Positions 14,001 through 29,000 of a stretch of 64,000 nucleotides of DNA are shown here, one piece after another. Position numbers and translations under genes: made by a program. This DNA is from Megaustenia siamemsis. Taxonomy: Eukaryota > Mollusca > Gastropoda > Stylommatophora > Ariophantidae. How positions within the stretch are numbered: the stretch's first letter is position 1; each line of letters starts with the position of its first letter. The notes beneath the pieces are model-generated. The model worked only from the letters and a program-made list of their open reading frames with translations, made no database searches and was not told the DNA's origin. The stretch is taken from NCBI GenBank assembly GCA_032433765.1, contig JAVIAB010000073.1:61154552-61218551 (forward strand), written 5' to 3'.

Positions 14001-17000
14001 GGACAAAGGTGAGAGAATGAGAAGGTTAATATAGAGACGGACAAAGGTGAGAGAATGAGAAGGTTAATGTAGAGACGGACAAAGGTGAGAGAATGAGAAG
14101 ATTAATATAGAGACGGACAAAGGTGAGAGAATGAGAAGGTTAACATAGAGACGGACAAAGGTGAGAGAATGAGAAGGTTAACATGGAGACGGACAAAGGT
14201 GAGAGAATGTGAAGGTTAACATAGAGACTGACAAAGGTGAGAGAATGAGAAGGTTAACATAGAGACGGACAAAGGTGAGAGAATGAGAAGGTTAATATAG
14301 AGACGGACAAAGGTGAGAGAATGAGACGGAGAAGGCTAACATAGAGACGAACAAAGGTGAAAGAATGAGACGGAGAAGGCTAACATAGAGACGGACAAAG
14401 GTGAAAGAATGAAAAGGAAAAGGTCAACAAAGAAACGGACAAAGGTGAGAGAATGAGAAGGTTAATATAGAGACGGACAAAGGTGAGAGAATGAAAATGA
14501 AAAGGTCAACAAAGAAATGGACAAAAGTGAGAGAATGAGAAGGTTAATATAAAGACGGACAAAGGTGAGAGAATGAGAAGGTTAATATAGAGACGGACAA
14601 AGGTGAGAGAATGAGAAGGTTAATATAAAGACGGACAAAGGTGAGAGAATGAGATGGAGAAGGTTAACATACAGACGGACAAAAGTGAGAGAATGAGAAG
14701 GTTAATATAGAGACGGACAAAGGCGAGAGAATGAAAATGAAAAGGTTAACATACAGACGGACAAAAGTGAGAGAATGAGAAGGTTAATATAGAGACGGAC
14801 AAAGGCGAGAGAATGAAAATGAAAAGGTTAACATACAGACGAACAAAAGTGAGAGAATGAGAAGGTTAATATAAAGACGGACAAAGGTGAGAGAATGAGA
14901 AGGTTAATATAGAGACGGACAAAGGAGAGACAATGAAAATGAAAAGGTTAACATACAGACGGACAAAGGTGAGATAATGAAAATGAAAAGGTTAACATAA
15001 AGACGGACAAAGGTGAGAGAATGAGAAGGTTAATATAGAGACGGACAAAGGCGAGAGAATGAAAATGAAAAGGTTAACATACAGACGGACAAAGGTGAGA
15101 GAATGAGAAAGTATATATAGAGACGGACAAAGGTGAGAGAATGAGAAGGTTATTATATAGAGACGGACAAAGGTGAGAGAATGAAAAGGAAAAGTTAACA
15201 TAGTGATGGACAAAGGTGAGAGAATGAGAAGGTTAATATAGAGACGGACAAAGGTGAGAGAATGAGAAGGTTAATGTAGAGACGGACAAAGGTGAGAGAA
15301 TGAGAAGGTTAATATAGAGACGGACAAAGGTGAGAGAATGAGAAGGTTAATGTAGAGACGGACAAAGGTGAGAGAATGAAAAGGAAAAGGTTAAAATAGT
15401 GACGGACAAAGGTGAGAGAATGAGAAGGTTAATACAGAGACGGACAAAGGTGAGAGAATGAGAAAGTTAATATAGGGACGGACAAAGGTGAGAGAAGGAG
15501 AAGGTTAATATAGAGACGGACAAAGGTGAGAGAATGAGACGGAGAAGGCTAACATAGAGACGAACAAAGGTGAAAGAATGAGACGGAGAAGGCTAACATA
15601 GAGACGGACAAAGGTGAGAGAATGAAAAGGAAAAGGTCAACAAAGAAACGGACAAAGGTGAGAGAATGAGAAGGTTATTATAGAGACGGACAAAGGTGAG
15701 AGAATGAAAATGAAAAGGTCAACAAAGAAACGGACAAAAGTGAGAGAATGAGAAGGTAATTATAAAGACGGACAAAGGTGAGAGAATGAGATGGAGAAGG
15801 TTAACACACAGACGGACAAAAGTGAGAGAATGAGAAGGTTAATATAAAGACGGACAAAGGTGAGAGAATGAGATGGAGAAGGTTAACATACAGACGGACA
15901 AAAGTGAGAGAATGAGAAGGTTAATATAGAGACGGACAAAGGCGAGAGAATGAAAATGAAAAGGTTAACATACAGACGGACAAAAGTGAGAGAATGAGAA
16001 GGTTAATACAGAGACGGACAAAGGCGAGAGAATGAAAATGAAAAGGTTAACATACAGACGAACAAAAGTGAGAGAATGAGAAGGTTAATATAAAGACGGA
16101 CAAAGGTGAGAGAATGAGAAGGTTAATATAGAGACGGACAAAGGCGAGACAATGAAAATGAAAAGGTTAACATACCGACGGACAAAGGTGAGAGAATGAG
16201 AAGGTTAATATAGAGACGGACAAAGGCGAGAGAATGAAAATGAAAAGGTTAACAAACAGACGGACAAAGGTGAGAGAATGAGAAGGTTAATATAGAGACG
16301 GACAAAGGCGAGAGAATGAAAATGAAAAGGTTAACATACAGACGGACAAAGGTGAGAGAATGAGAAAGTATATATAGAGACGGACAAAGGTGAGAGAATG
16401 AGAAGGTTATTATAGAGAGACGGACAAAGGTGAGAGAATGAAAAGGAAAAGTTAACATAGTGATGGACAAAGGTGAGAGAATGAGAAGGTTAATATAGAG
16501 ACGGACAAAGGTGAGAGAATGAGAAGGTTAATGTAGAGACGGACAAAGGTGAGAGAATGAAAAGGAAAAGGTTAACATAGTGACGGACAAAGGTGAGAGA
16601 ATGAGAAGGTTAATATATAGAGACGTACAAAGGTGAGAGAATGAGAAAGTTAATATAGAGACGGATAAAGGTGAGAGAATGAGAAGGTTAATATAGAGAC
16701 GGACAAAGGTGAGATAATGAGACGGAGAAGGCTAACATAGAGACGAACAAAGGTGAAAGAATGAGACGGAGAAGGCTAACATAGAGACGGACAAAGGTGA
16801 GAGAATGAAAAGGAAAAGGTCAACAAAGAAACGGACAAAGGTGAGAGAATGAGAAGGTTAATATAGAGACGGACAAAGGAGAGAGAATGAAAATGAAAAG
16901 GTCAACAAAGAAAAGGACAAAAGTGAGAGAATGAGAAGGTTAATATAAAGACGGACAAAGGTGAGAGAATGAGGTGGAGAAGGTTAACATACAGACGGAC

Positions 17001-20000
17001 AAAAGTGAGAGAATGAGATGGTTAATATAAAGACGGACAAAGGGGAGAGAATGAGATGGGGAAGGTTAACATACAGACGGACAAAAGTGAGAGAATGAGA
17101 AGGTTAATATAGAGACGGACAAAGGCGAGAGAATGAAAATGAAAAGGTTAACATACAGACGGACAAAAGTGAGAGAATGAGAAGGTTAATATAGAGACGG
17201 AGAAAGGCGAGAGAATGAAAATGAAAAGGTTAACATACAGACGAACAAAAGTGAGAGAATGAGAAGGTTAATATAAAGACGGACAAAGGTGAGAGAATGA
17301 GAAGGTTAATATAGACACGGACAAAGGCGAGACAATGTAAATGAAAAGGTTAACATACAGACGGACAAAGGTGAGAGAATGAGAAGGTTAATATAGAGAC
17401 GGACAAAGAGGAGAGAATGAAAATGAAAAGGTTAACATACAGACGGACAAAGGTGAGAGAATGAGAAGGTTAATATAGAGACGGACAAAGGCGAGAGAAT
17501 GAAAATGAAAAGGTTAACATACAGACGGACAAAGGTGAGAGAATGAGAAAGTATATATAGAGACGGACAAAGGTGAGAGAATGAGAAGGTTATTATATAG
17601 AGACGGACAAAGGTGAGAGAATGAAAAGGAAAAGTTAACATAGTGATGGACAAAGGTGAGAGAATGAGAAGGTTAATATAGAGACGGACAAAGGTGAGAG
17701 AATGAGAAGGTTAATGTAGAGACGGACAAAGGTGAGAGAATGAGAAGGTTAATATAGAGACGGACAAAGGTGAGAGAATGAGAAGGTTAATGTAGAGACG
17801 GGCAAAGGTGAGAGAATGAAAAGGAAAAGGTTAACATAGTGACGGACAAAGGTGAGAGAATGAGAAGGTTAATATAGAGACGGACAAAGGTGAGAGAATG
17901 AGAAGGTTAATGTAGAGACGGACAAAGGTGAGAGAATGAGAAGGTTAATGTAGAGACGGACAAATGTGAGAGAAAGAGAAGGTTAATGTAGAGACGGACA
18001 AAGGTGAGAGAATGAGAAGGTTAATATAGAGACGGGCAAAGGTGAGAGAATGAAAAGGAAAATGTTAACATAGTGACGGACAAAGGTGAGAGAATGAGAA
18101 GGTTAATATAGAGACGGACAAATGTGAGAGAATGAGAAGGTTAATGTTGAGACGGACAAAGGTGAGAGAATGAGAAGGTTAATGTAGAGACGAACAAAGG
18201 TGAGAGAATGAGAAGGTTAATATAGAGACGGACAAGAGTGAGAGAATGAGAAGGTTAATATAGAGACGGACAAAGGTGAGAGAATGAGAAGGTTAATATA
18301 GAGACGGACAAAGGTGAGAGAATGAGAAGGTTAACATAGAGACGGTCAAAGGTGAGGGAATGAGAAGGTTAACATAGAGACGGACAAAGGCGAGAGAATG
18401 AAAATGAAAAGGTTAACATACAGACGGACAAAGGTGAGAGAATGAGAAAGTATATATAGAGACGGACAAAGGTGAGAGAATGAGAAGGTTATTATATAGA
18501 TACGGACAAAGGTGAGAGAATGAAAAGGAAAAGTTAACATAGTGATGTACAAAGGTGAGAGAATGAGAAGGTTAATATAGAGACGGACAAAGGTGAGAGA
18601 ATGAGAAGGTTAATGTAGAGACGGACAAAGGTGAGAGAATGAGAAGATTAATATAGAGACGGACAAAGGTGAGAGAATGAGAAGGTTAATGTAGAGACGG
18701 ACAAAGGTGAGAGAATGAAAAGGAAAAGGTTAACATAGTGACGGACAAAGGTGAGAGAATGAGAAGGTTAATATAGAGACGGACAAAGGTGAGAGAATGA
18801 AAATGAAAAGGTCAACAAAGAAACGGACAAAAGTGAGAGAATGAGATGGTTAATATAAAGACGGACAAAGGTGAGAGAATGAGATGGAGAAGGTTAACAC
18901 ACAGACGGACAAAGGTGAGAGAATGAGAAGGTTAATATAAAGACGGACAAAGGTGAGAGAATGAGATGGAGAAGGTTAACATACAGACGGACAAAAGTGA
19001 GAGAATGAGAAGGTTAATATAGAGACGGACAAAGGCGAGAGAATGAAAATGAAAAGGTTAACATACAGACGGACAAAAGTGAGAGAATGAGAAGGTTAAT
19101 ACAGAGACGGACAAAGGCGAGAGAATGAAAATGAAAAGGTTAACATACAGACGAACAAAAGTGAGAGAATGAGAAGGTTAATATAAAGACGGACAAAGGT
19201 GAGAGAATGAGAAGGTTAATATAGAGACGGACAAAGGCGAGACAATGAAAATGAAAAGGTTAACATACCGACGGACAAAGATGAGAGAATGAGAAGGTTA
19301 ATATAAAGACGGACAAAGGTGAGAGAATGAGGTGGAGAAGGTTAACATACAGAAGGACAAAAGTGAGAGAATGAGAAGGTTAATATAAAGACGGACAAAG
19401 GTGAGAGAATGAGATGGGGAAGGTTAACATACAGACGGACAAAAGTGAGAGAATGAGAAGGTTAATATAGAGACGGACAAAGGCGAGAGAATGAAAATGA
19501 AAAGGTTAACATACAGACGGACAAAAGTGAGAGAATGAGAAGGTTAATATAGAGACGGACAAAGGCGAGAGAATGAAAATGAAAAGGTTAACATACAGAC
19601 GAACAAAAGTGAGAGATTGAGAAGGTTAATATAAAGACGGACAAAGGTGAGAGAATGAGAAGGTTAATATAGAGACGGACAAAGGCGAGACAATGAAAAT
19701 GAAAAGGTTAACATACAGACGGACAAAGGTGAGAGAATGAGAAGGTTAATATAGAGACGGACAAAGGCGAGAGAATGAAAATGAAAAGGTTAACATACAG
19801 ACGGACAAAGGTGAGAGAATGAGAAGGTTAACATAGAGACGGTCAAAGGTGAGGGAATGAGAAGGTAAATATAGAGACGGACAAAGGCGAGAGAATGAAA
19901 ATGAAAAGGTTAACATACCGACGGACAAAGGTGAGAGAATGAGAAAGTATATATAGAGACGGACAAAGGTGAGAGAATGAGAAGGTTATTATATAGAGAC

Positions 20001-23000
20001 GGACAAAGGTGAGAGAATGAAAAGGAAAAGTTAACATAGTGATGGACAAAGGTGAGAGATTGAGAAGGTTAATATAGAGACGGACAAAGGTGAGAGAATG
20101 AGAAGGTTAATGTAGAGACGGACAAAGGTGAGAGAATGAGAAGGTTAACATAGAGACGGTCAAAGGTGAGGGAATGAGAAGGTTAACATAGAGACGGTCA
20201 AAGGTGAGGGAATGAGAAGGTTAACATAGAGACGGACAAAGGCGAGAGAATGAAAATGAAAAGGTTAACATACAGACGGACAAAGGTGAGAGAATGAGAA
20301 AGTATATATAGAGACGGACAAATGTGAGAGAATGAGAAGGTTATTATATAGAGACGGACAAAGGTGAGAGAATGAAAAGGAAAAGTTAACATAGTGATGG
20401 ACAAAGGTGACAAAATGAGAAGGTTAACATAGAGACGGACAAAGGTGAGAGAATGAGAAGGTTAACATAGAGACGGACAAAGGTGAGAGAATGAGAAGGT
20501 TAACATAGAGACGGACAAAGGTGAGAGAATGTGAAGGTTAACATAGGGACTGACAAAGGTGAGAGAATGAGAAGGTTAACATAGAGACGGACAAAGGTGA
20601 GGGAATGAGAAGGTTAATATAGAGACGGACAAAGGTGAGAGAATGAGACGGAGAAGGCTAACATAGAGACGAACAAAGGTGAAAGAATGAGACGGAGAAG
20701 GCTAACATAGAGACGACAAAGGTGAGAGAATGAAAAGGAAAAGGTCAACAAAGAAACGGACAAAGATGAGAGAATGAGAAGGTTAATATAGAGACGGACA
20801 AAGGTGAGAGAATGAAAATGAAAAGGACAACAAAGAAACGGACAAAAGTGAGAGAATGAGAAGGTTAATATAAAGACGGACAAAGGTGAGAGAATGAGAT
20901 GGAGAAGGTTAACATACAGACGGACAAAAGTGAGAGAATGAGAAGGTTAATATAAAGACGGACAAAGGTGAGAGAATGAGATGGAGAAGGTTAACATACA
21001 GACGGACAAAAGTGAGAGAATGAGAAGGTTAATATAGAGACGGACAAAGGCGAGAGAATGAAAATGAAAAGGTTAACATACAGACGGACAAAAGTGAGAG
21101 AATGAGAAGGTTAATATAGAGACGGACAAAGGCGAGAGAATGAAAATGAAAAGGTTAACATACAGACGAACAAAAGTGAGAGAATGAGAAGGTTAATATA
21201 AAGACGGACAAAGGTGAGAGAATGAGAAGGTTAATATAGAGACGGACAAAGGCGAGACAATGAAAATGAAAAGGTTAACATACAGACGGACAAAGGTGAG
21301 AGAATGAGAAGGTTAATATAGAGACGGACAAAGGCGAGAGAATGAAAATGAAAAGGTTAACATACAGACGGACAAAGGTGAGAGAATGAGAAGGTTAATA
21401 TAGAGACGGACAAAGGCGAGAGAATGAAAATGATAAGGTTAACATACAGACGGACAAAGGTGAGAGAATGAGAAAGTATATATAGAGACGGACAAAGGTG
21501 AGAGAATGAGAAGGTTATTATATAGAGACGGACAAAGGTGAGAGAATGAGAAGGGTAATGTAGAAACGGACAAAGGTGAGAGAATGAGAAGGTTAATATA
21601 GAGACGGACAAAGGTGAGAGAATGCGAAGGTTAATATAGAGACGGACAAAGGTGAGAGAATGAGAAGGTTAATATAGAAACGGACAAGAGTGAGAGAATG
21701 AAAATGAAAAGGTTAACATAGTGACGGACAAAGGTGAGAGAATGAGAAGGTTAATATAGAGACGGACAAAGGTGAGAGAATGAGAAGGTTAATATAGAGA
21801 CGGACAAAGGTGAGAGAATGAGAAGGTTAATATAGAGACGGACAAAGGTGAGAGAATGAGAAGGTTAATATAGAGACGGACAAAGGTGAGAGAATGAGAA
21901 GGTTAATATAGAGACGAACAAAGGTGAGAGAATGAGAAGGTTAATATAGAGACGGACAAAGGTGAGAGAATGAGAAGGTTAATATAGAGACGGACAAAGG
22001 TGAGAGAATGAAAATCAAAAGGTTAACATAATGACAGACAAAGGTGAGAGAATGAGAAGGTTAATATAGAGACGGACAAAGGTGAGAGAATGAGAAGGTT
22101 AATATAGAGACGGACAAAGGTGAGAGAATGATAAGGTTAATGTAGAGACGGACAAATGTGAGAGAATGAGAAGGTTAATATAGAGAAGGACAAAGGTGAG
22201 AGAATGAGAAGGTTAATATAGAGACGGACAAAGGTGAGAGAATGAAAAGGAAAAGGTTAACATAGTGACGGACAAAGGTTAGAGAATGAGAAGGTTAATG
22301 TACAGACGGACAAAGGTGAGAGAATGAGAAGGTTAATATAGAGACGGAGAAAGGTGAGAGAATGAGAAGGTTAATGTAGAGACGGGCAAAGGTGAGAGAA
22401 TGAGAAGGTTAATATAGAGACGGACAAAGGTGAGAGAATGAGAAGGTTAATGTAGAGACGGACAAAGGTGAGAGAATGAGAAGGTTAATATAGAGACGGA
22501 CAAAGGTGAGAGAATGAGAAGGTTAATATAAAGACGGACAAAGGTGAGAGAATGAGATGGAGAAGGTTAACATACAGACGGACAAAAGTGAGAGAATGAG
22601 AAGGTTAATATAAAGACGGACAAAGGTGAGAGAATGAGATGGAGAAGGTTAACATACAGACGGACAAAAGTGAGAGAATGAGAAGGTTAATATAGAGACG
22701 GACAAAGGCGAGAGAATGAAAATGAAAAGGTTAACAAACAGACGGACAAAAGTGAGAGAATGAGAAGATTAATATAGAGACGGACAAAGGCGAGAGAATG
22801 AAAATGAAAAGGTTAACATACAGACGAACAAAAGTGAGAGAATGAGAAGGTTAATATAAAGACGGACAAAGGTGAGAGAATGAGAAGGTTAATATAGAAA
22901 CGGACAAAGGCGAGACAATGAAAATGAAAAGGTTAACATACAGACGGACAAAGGTGAGAGAATGAGAAGGTAATATAGAGACGGACAAAGGCGAGAGAAT

Positions 23001-26000
23001 GAAAATGAAAAGGTTAACATACAGACGGACAAAGGTGAGAGAATGAGAAGGTTAATATAGAGACGGACAAAGGCGAGAGAATGAAAATGATAAGGTTAAC
23101 ATACAGACGGACAAAGGTGAGAGAATGAGAAAGTATATATAGAGACGGACAAAGTTGAGAGAATGAGAAGGTTATTATATAGAGACGGACAAAGGTGAGA
23201 GAATGAGAAGGGTAATGTAGAGACGGACAAAGATGAGAGAATGAGAATGTTAATATAGAGACGGACAAAGGTGAGAGAATGCGAAGGTTAATATAGAGAC
23301 GGACAAAGGTGAGAGAATGAGAAGGTTAATATAGAAACGGACAAGAGTGAGAGAATGAAAATGAAAAGGTTAACATAGTGACGGACAAAGGTGAGAGAAT
23401 GAGAAGGTTAATATAGAGACGGACAAAGGTGAGAGAATGAGAAGGTTAATATAGAGACGGACAAAGGTGAGAGAATGAGAAGGTTAATATAGAGACGGAC
23501 AAAGGTGAGAGAATGAGAAGGTTAATATAGAGACGGACAAAGGTGAGAGAATGAGAAGGTTAATATAGAGACGGACAAAGGTTAGAGAATGAGAAGGTTA
23601 ATATAGAGACGGACAAAGGTGAGAGAATGAGAAGGTTAATATAGAGACGGACAAAGGTGAGAGAATGAAAATCAAAAGGTTAACATAATGACAGACAAAG
23701 GTGAGAGAATGAGAAGGTTAATATAGAGACGGACAAAGGTGAGAGAATGAGAAGGTTAATATAGAGACGGACAAAGGTGAGAGAATGATAAGGTTAATGT
23801 AGAGACGGACAAATGTGAGAGAATGAGAAGGTTAATATAGAGAAGGACAAAGGTGAGAGAATGAGAAGGTTAATATAGAGACGGACAAAGGTGAGAGAAT
23901 GAAAAGGAAAAGGTTAACATACAGACGGACAAAGGTGAGAGAATGAGAAAGTATATATAGGGACGGACAAAGGTGAGAGAATGAGAAGGTTAATATAGAG
24001 ACGGACAAAGGTGAGAGAATGAGAAGGTTAATGTAGAGACGGGCAAAGGTGAGAGAATGAGAAGGTTAATATAGAGACGGACAAAGGTGAGAGAATGAGA
24101 AGGTTAATGTAGAGACGGACAAAGGTGAGAGAATGAGAAGGTTAATATAGAGACGGACAAAGGTGAGAGAATGAGAAGGTTAATATAGAGACGGACAAAG
24201 GTGAGAGAATGAAAAGGAAAAGTTAACATAGTGATGGACAAAGGTGAGAGAATGAGAAGGTTAATATAGTGACGGACAAAGGTGAGAGAATGAGAAGGTT
24301 AATATAGAGACGGACAAAGGTGAGAGAATGAGAAGGTTAATGTAGAGACGGACAAAGGTGAGAGAATGAAAAGGAAAAGGTTAACATAGTGACGGACAAA
24401 GGTGAGAGAATGAGAAGGTTAATATAGAGACGGACAAAGGTGAGAGAATGAGAATGTTAATATAGAGACGGACAAAGGTGAGAGAATGAGAAGGTTAATG
24501 TAGAGACGGACAAAGGTGAGAGAATGGGAAGGTTAATGTAGAGACGGACAAATGTGAGAGAATGAGAAGGTTAATGTAGAGACGGACAAAGGTGAGAGAA
24601 TGAGAAGGTTAATATAGAGACGGACAAAGGTGAGAGAATGAGAAGGTTATTATATAGAGACGGACAAAGGTGAGAGAATGAAAAGGAAAAGGTTAACATA
24701 CAGACGAACAAAAGTGAGAGAATGAGAAGGTTAATATAAAGACGGACAAAGGTGAGAGAATGAGAAGGTTAATATAGAGACGGACAAAGGTGAGAGAATG
24801 AGAAGGTTAATATAGAGACGGGCAAAGGTGAGAGAATGAGACGGTTAATGTTGAGACGGACAAAGGTGAGAGAATGAGAAGGTTAATGTAGAGACGGACA
24901 AAGGTGAGAGAATGAGAAGGTTAATATAGAGACGGACAAAGGTGAGAGAATGAGAAGGTTAATATAGAGACGGACAAAGGTGAGAGAATGAGAAGGTTAA
25001 TATAGAGACGGACAAAGGGGAGAGAATGAGAAGGTTAACATAGAGACGGTCAAAGGTGAGGGAATGAGAAGGTTAACATAGAGACGGACAAAGCTGAGAG
25101 AATGAGAAGGTTAATATAGAGACGGACAAAGGTGAGAGAAAGAGAAGGTTAACATAAAGACGGACAAATGTGAGAGAATGAGAAGGTTAACATAGAGACG
25201 GACAAAGGTGAGAGAATGAGAAGGTTAACATAGAGACGGACAAAGGTGACAAAATGAGAAGGTTAACATAGAGACGGACAAAGGTGAGAAAATGAGAAGG
25301 TTAACATGGAGACGGACAAAGGTGAGAGAATGTGAAGGTTAACATAGAGACTGACAAAGGTGAGAGAATGAGAAGGTTAACATAGAGACGGACAAAGGTG
25401 AGAGAATGAGAAGGTTAATATAGAGACGGACAAAGGTGAGAGAATGAGACGGAGAAGGCTAACATAGAGACGAACAAAGGTGAAAGAATGAGACGGAGAA
25501 GGCTAACATAGAGACGGATAAAGGTGAGAGAATGAAAAGGAAAAGGTCAACAAAGAAACGGACAAAGGTGAGAGAATGAGAAGGTTAATATAGAGACGGA
25601 CAAAGGTGAGAGAATGAAAATGAAAAGGTCAACAAAGAAATGGACAAAAGTGAGAGAATGAGAAGGTTAATATAAAGACGGACAAAGGTGAGAGAATGAG
25701 AAGGTTAATATAGAGACGGACAAAGGTGAGAGAATGAGAAGGTTAATATAAAGACGGACAAAGGTGAGAGAATGAGATGGAGAAGGTTAACATACAGACG
25801 GACAAAAGTGAGAGAATGAGAAGGTTAATATAGAGACGGACAAAGGCGAGAGAATGAAAATGAAAAGGTTAACATACAGACGGACAAAAGTGAGAGAATG
25901 AGAAGGTTAATATAGAGACGGACAAAGGCGAGAGAATGAAAATGAAAAGGTTAACATACAGACGAACAAAAGTGAGAGAATGAGAAGGTTAATATAAAGA

Positions 26001-29000
26001 CGGACAAAGGTGAGAGAATGAGAAGGTTAATATAGAGACGGACAAAGGCGAGACAATGAAAATGAAAAGGTTAACATACAGACGGACAAAGGTGAGAGAA
26101 TGAAAATGAAAAGGTTAACATACAGACGGACAAAGGTGAGAGAATGAGAAGGTTAATATAGAGACGGACAAAGGCGAGAGAATGAAAATGAAAAGGTTAA
26201 CATACAGACGGACAAAGGTGAGAGAATGAGAAAGTATATATAGAGACGGACAAAGGTGAGAGAATGAGAAGGTTATTATATAGAGACGGACAAAGGTGAG
26301 AGAATGAAAAGGAAAAGTTAACATAGTGATGGACAAAGGTGAGAGAATGAGAAGGTTAATATAGAGACGGACAAAGGTGAGAGAATGAGAAGGTTAATGT
26401 AGAGACGGACAAAGGTGAGAGAATGAGAAGGTTAATATAGAGACGGACAAAGGTGAGAGAATGAGAAGGTTAATGTAGAGACGGACAAAGGTGAGAGAAT
26501 GAAAAGGAAAAGGTTAACATAGTGACGGACAAAGGTGAGAGAATGAGAAGGTTAATATAGAGACGGACAAAGGTGAGAGAATGAGAAAGTTAATATAGAG
26601 ACGGACAAAGGTGAGAGAATGAGAAGGTTAATATAGAGACGCACAAAGGTGAGAGAATGAGACGGAGAAGGCTAACATAGAGACGAACAAAGGTGAAAGA
26701 ATGAGACGGAGAAGGCTAACATAGAGACGGACAAAGGTGAGAGAATGAAAAGGAAAAGGTCAACAAAGAAACGGACAAAGGTGAGAGAATGAGAAGGTTA
26801 TTATAGAGACGGACAAAGGTGAGAGAATGAAAATGAAAAGGTCAACAAAGAAACGGACAAAAGTGAGAGAATGAGAAGGTTAATATAAAGACGGACAAAG
26901 GTGAGAGAATGAGATGGAGAAGGTTAACACACAGACGGACAAAAGTGAGAGAATGAGAAGGTTAATATAAAGACGGACAAAGATGAGAGAATGAGATGGA
27001 GAAGGTTAACATACAGACGGACAAAAGTGAGAGAATGAGAAGGTTAATATAGAGACGGACAAAGGCGAGAGAATGAAAATGAAAAGGTTAACATACAGAC
27101 GGACAAAAGTGAGAGAATGAGAAGGTTAATACAGAGACGGACAAAGGCGAGAGAATGAAAATGAAAAGGTTAACATACAGACGAACAAAAGTGAGAGAAT
27201 GAGAAGGTTAATATAAAGACGGACAAAGGTGAGAGAATGAGAAGGTTAATATAGAGATGGACAAAGGCGAGACAATGAAAATGAAAAGGTTAACATACCG
27301 ACGGACAAAGGTGAGAGAATGAGAAGGTTAATATAGAGACGGACAAAGGCGGGAGAATGAAAATGAAAAGGTTAACATACAGACGGACAAAGGTGAGAGA
27401 ATGAGAAGGTTAATATAGAGACGGACAAAGGCGAGAGAATGAAAATGAAAAGGTTAACATACAGACGGACAAAGGTGAGAGAATGAGAAAGTATATATAG
27501 AGACGGACAAAGGTGAGAGAATGAGAAGGTTATTATAGAGAGACGGACAAAGGTGAGAGAATGAAAAGGAAAAGTTAACATAGTGATGGACAAAGGTGAG
27601 AGAATGAGAAGGTTAATGTAGAGACGGACAAAGGTGAGAAAATGAGAAGGTTAATATAGAGACGGACAAAGGTGAGAGAATGAGAAGGTTAATGTAGAGA
27701 CGGACAAAGGTGAGAGAATGAAAAGGAAAAGGTTAACATAGTGACGGACAAAGGTGAGAGAATGAGAAGGTTAATATAGAGACGGACAAAGGTGAGAGAA
27801 TTAGAAAGTTAATATAGAGACGGACAAAGGTGAGAGAATGAGAAGGTTAATGTAGAGACGGACAAAGGTGAGAGAATGAGAAGGTTAATGTAGAGACGGA
27901 CAAAGGTGAGAGAATGAGAAGGTTAATATAGAGACGGGCAAAGGTGAGACAATGAAAAGGAAAATGTTAACATAGTGACGGACAAAGGTGAGAGAATGAG
28001 AAGGTTAATATAGAGACGGACAAATGTGAGAGAATGAGAAGGTTAATGTTGAGACGGACAAAGGTGAGAGAATGAGAAGGTTAATGTAGAGACGAACAAA
28101 GGTGAGAGAATGAGAAGGTTAATATAGAGACGGACAAGAGTGAGAGAATGAGAAGGTTGATATAGAGACGGACAAAGGTGAGAGAATGAGAAGGTTAATA
28201 TAGAGACGGACAAAGGTGAGAGAATGAGAAGGTTAACATAGAGACGGTCAAAGGTGAGGGAATGAGAAGGTTAACATAGAGACGGACAAAGGCGAGAGAA
28301 TGAAAATGAAAAGGTTAACATACAGACGGACAAAGGTGAGAGAATGAGAAAGTATATATAGAGACGGACAAAGGTGAGAGAATGAGAAGGTTATTATATA
28401 GAGACGGACAAAGGTGAGAGAATGAAAAGGAAAAGTTAACATAGTGATGGACAAAGGTGAGAGAATGAGAAGGTTAATATAGAGACGGACAAAGGTGAGA
28501 GAATGAGAAGGTTAATGCAGAGACGGACAAAGGTGAGAGAATGAGAAGGTTAATATAGAGACGGACAAAGGTGAGAGAATGAGAAGGTTAATGTAGAGAC
28601 GGACAAAGGTGAGAGAATGAAAAGGAAAAGGTTAACATAGTGACGGACAAAGGTGAGAGAATGAGAAGGTTAATATAGAGACGGACAAAGGTGAGAGAAT
28701 GAGAAAGTTAATATAGAGACGGACAAAGGTGAGAGAATGAGAAGGTTAATATAGAGACGGACAAAGGTGAGAGAATGCGACGGAGAAGGCTAACATAGAG
28801 ACGAACAAAGGTGAAAGAATGAGACGGAGAAGGCTAACATAGAGACGGACAAAGGTGAGAGAATGAAAAGGAAAAGGTCAACAAAGAAACGGACAAAGGT
28901 GAGAGAATGAGAAGGTTATTATAGAGACGGACAAAGGTGAGAGAATGAAAATGAAAAGGTCAACAAAGAAACGGACAAAAGTGAGAGAATGAGAAGGTTA

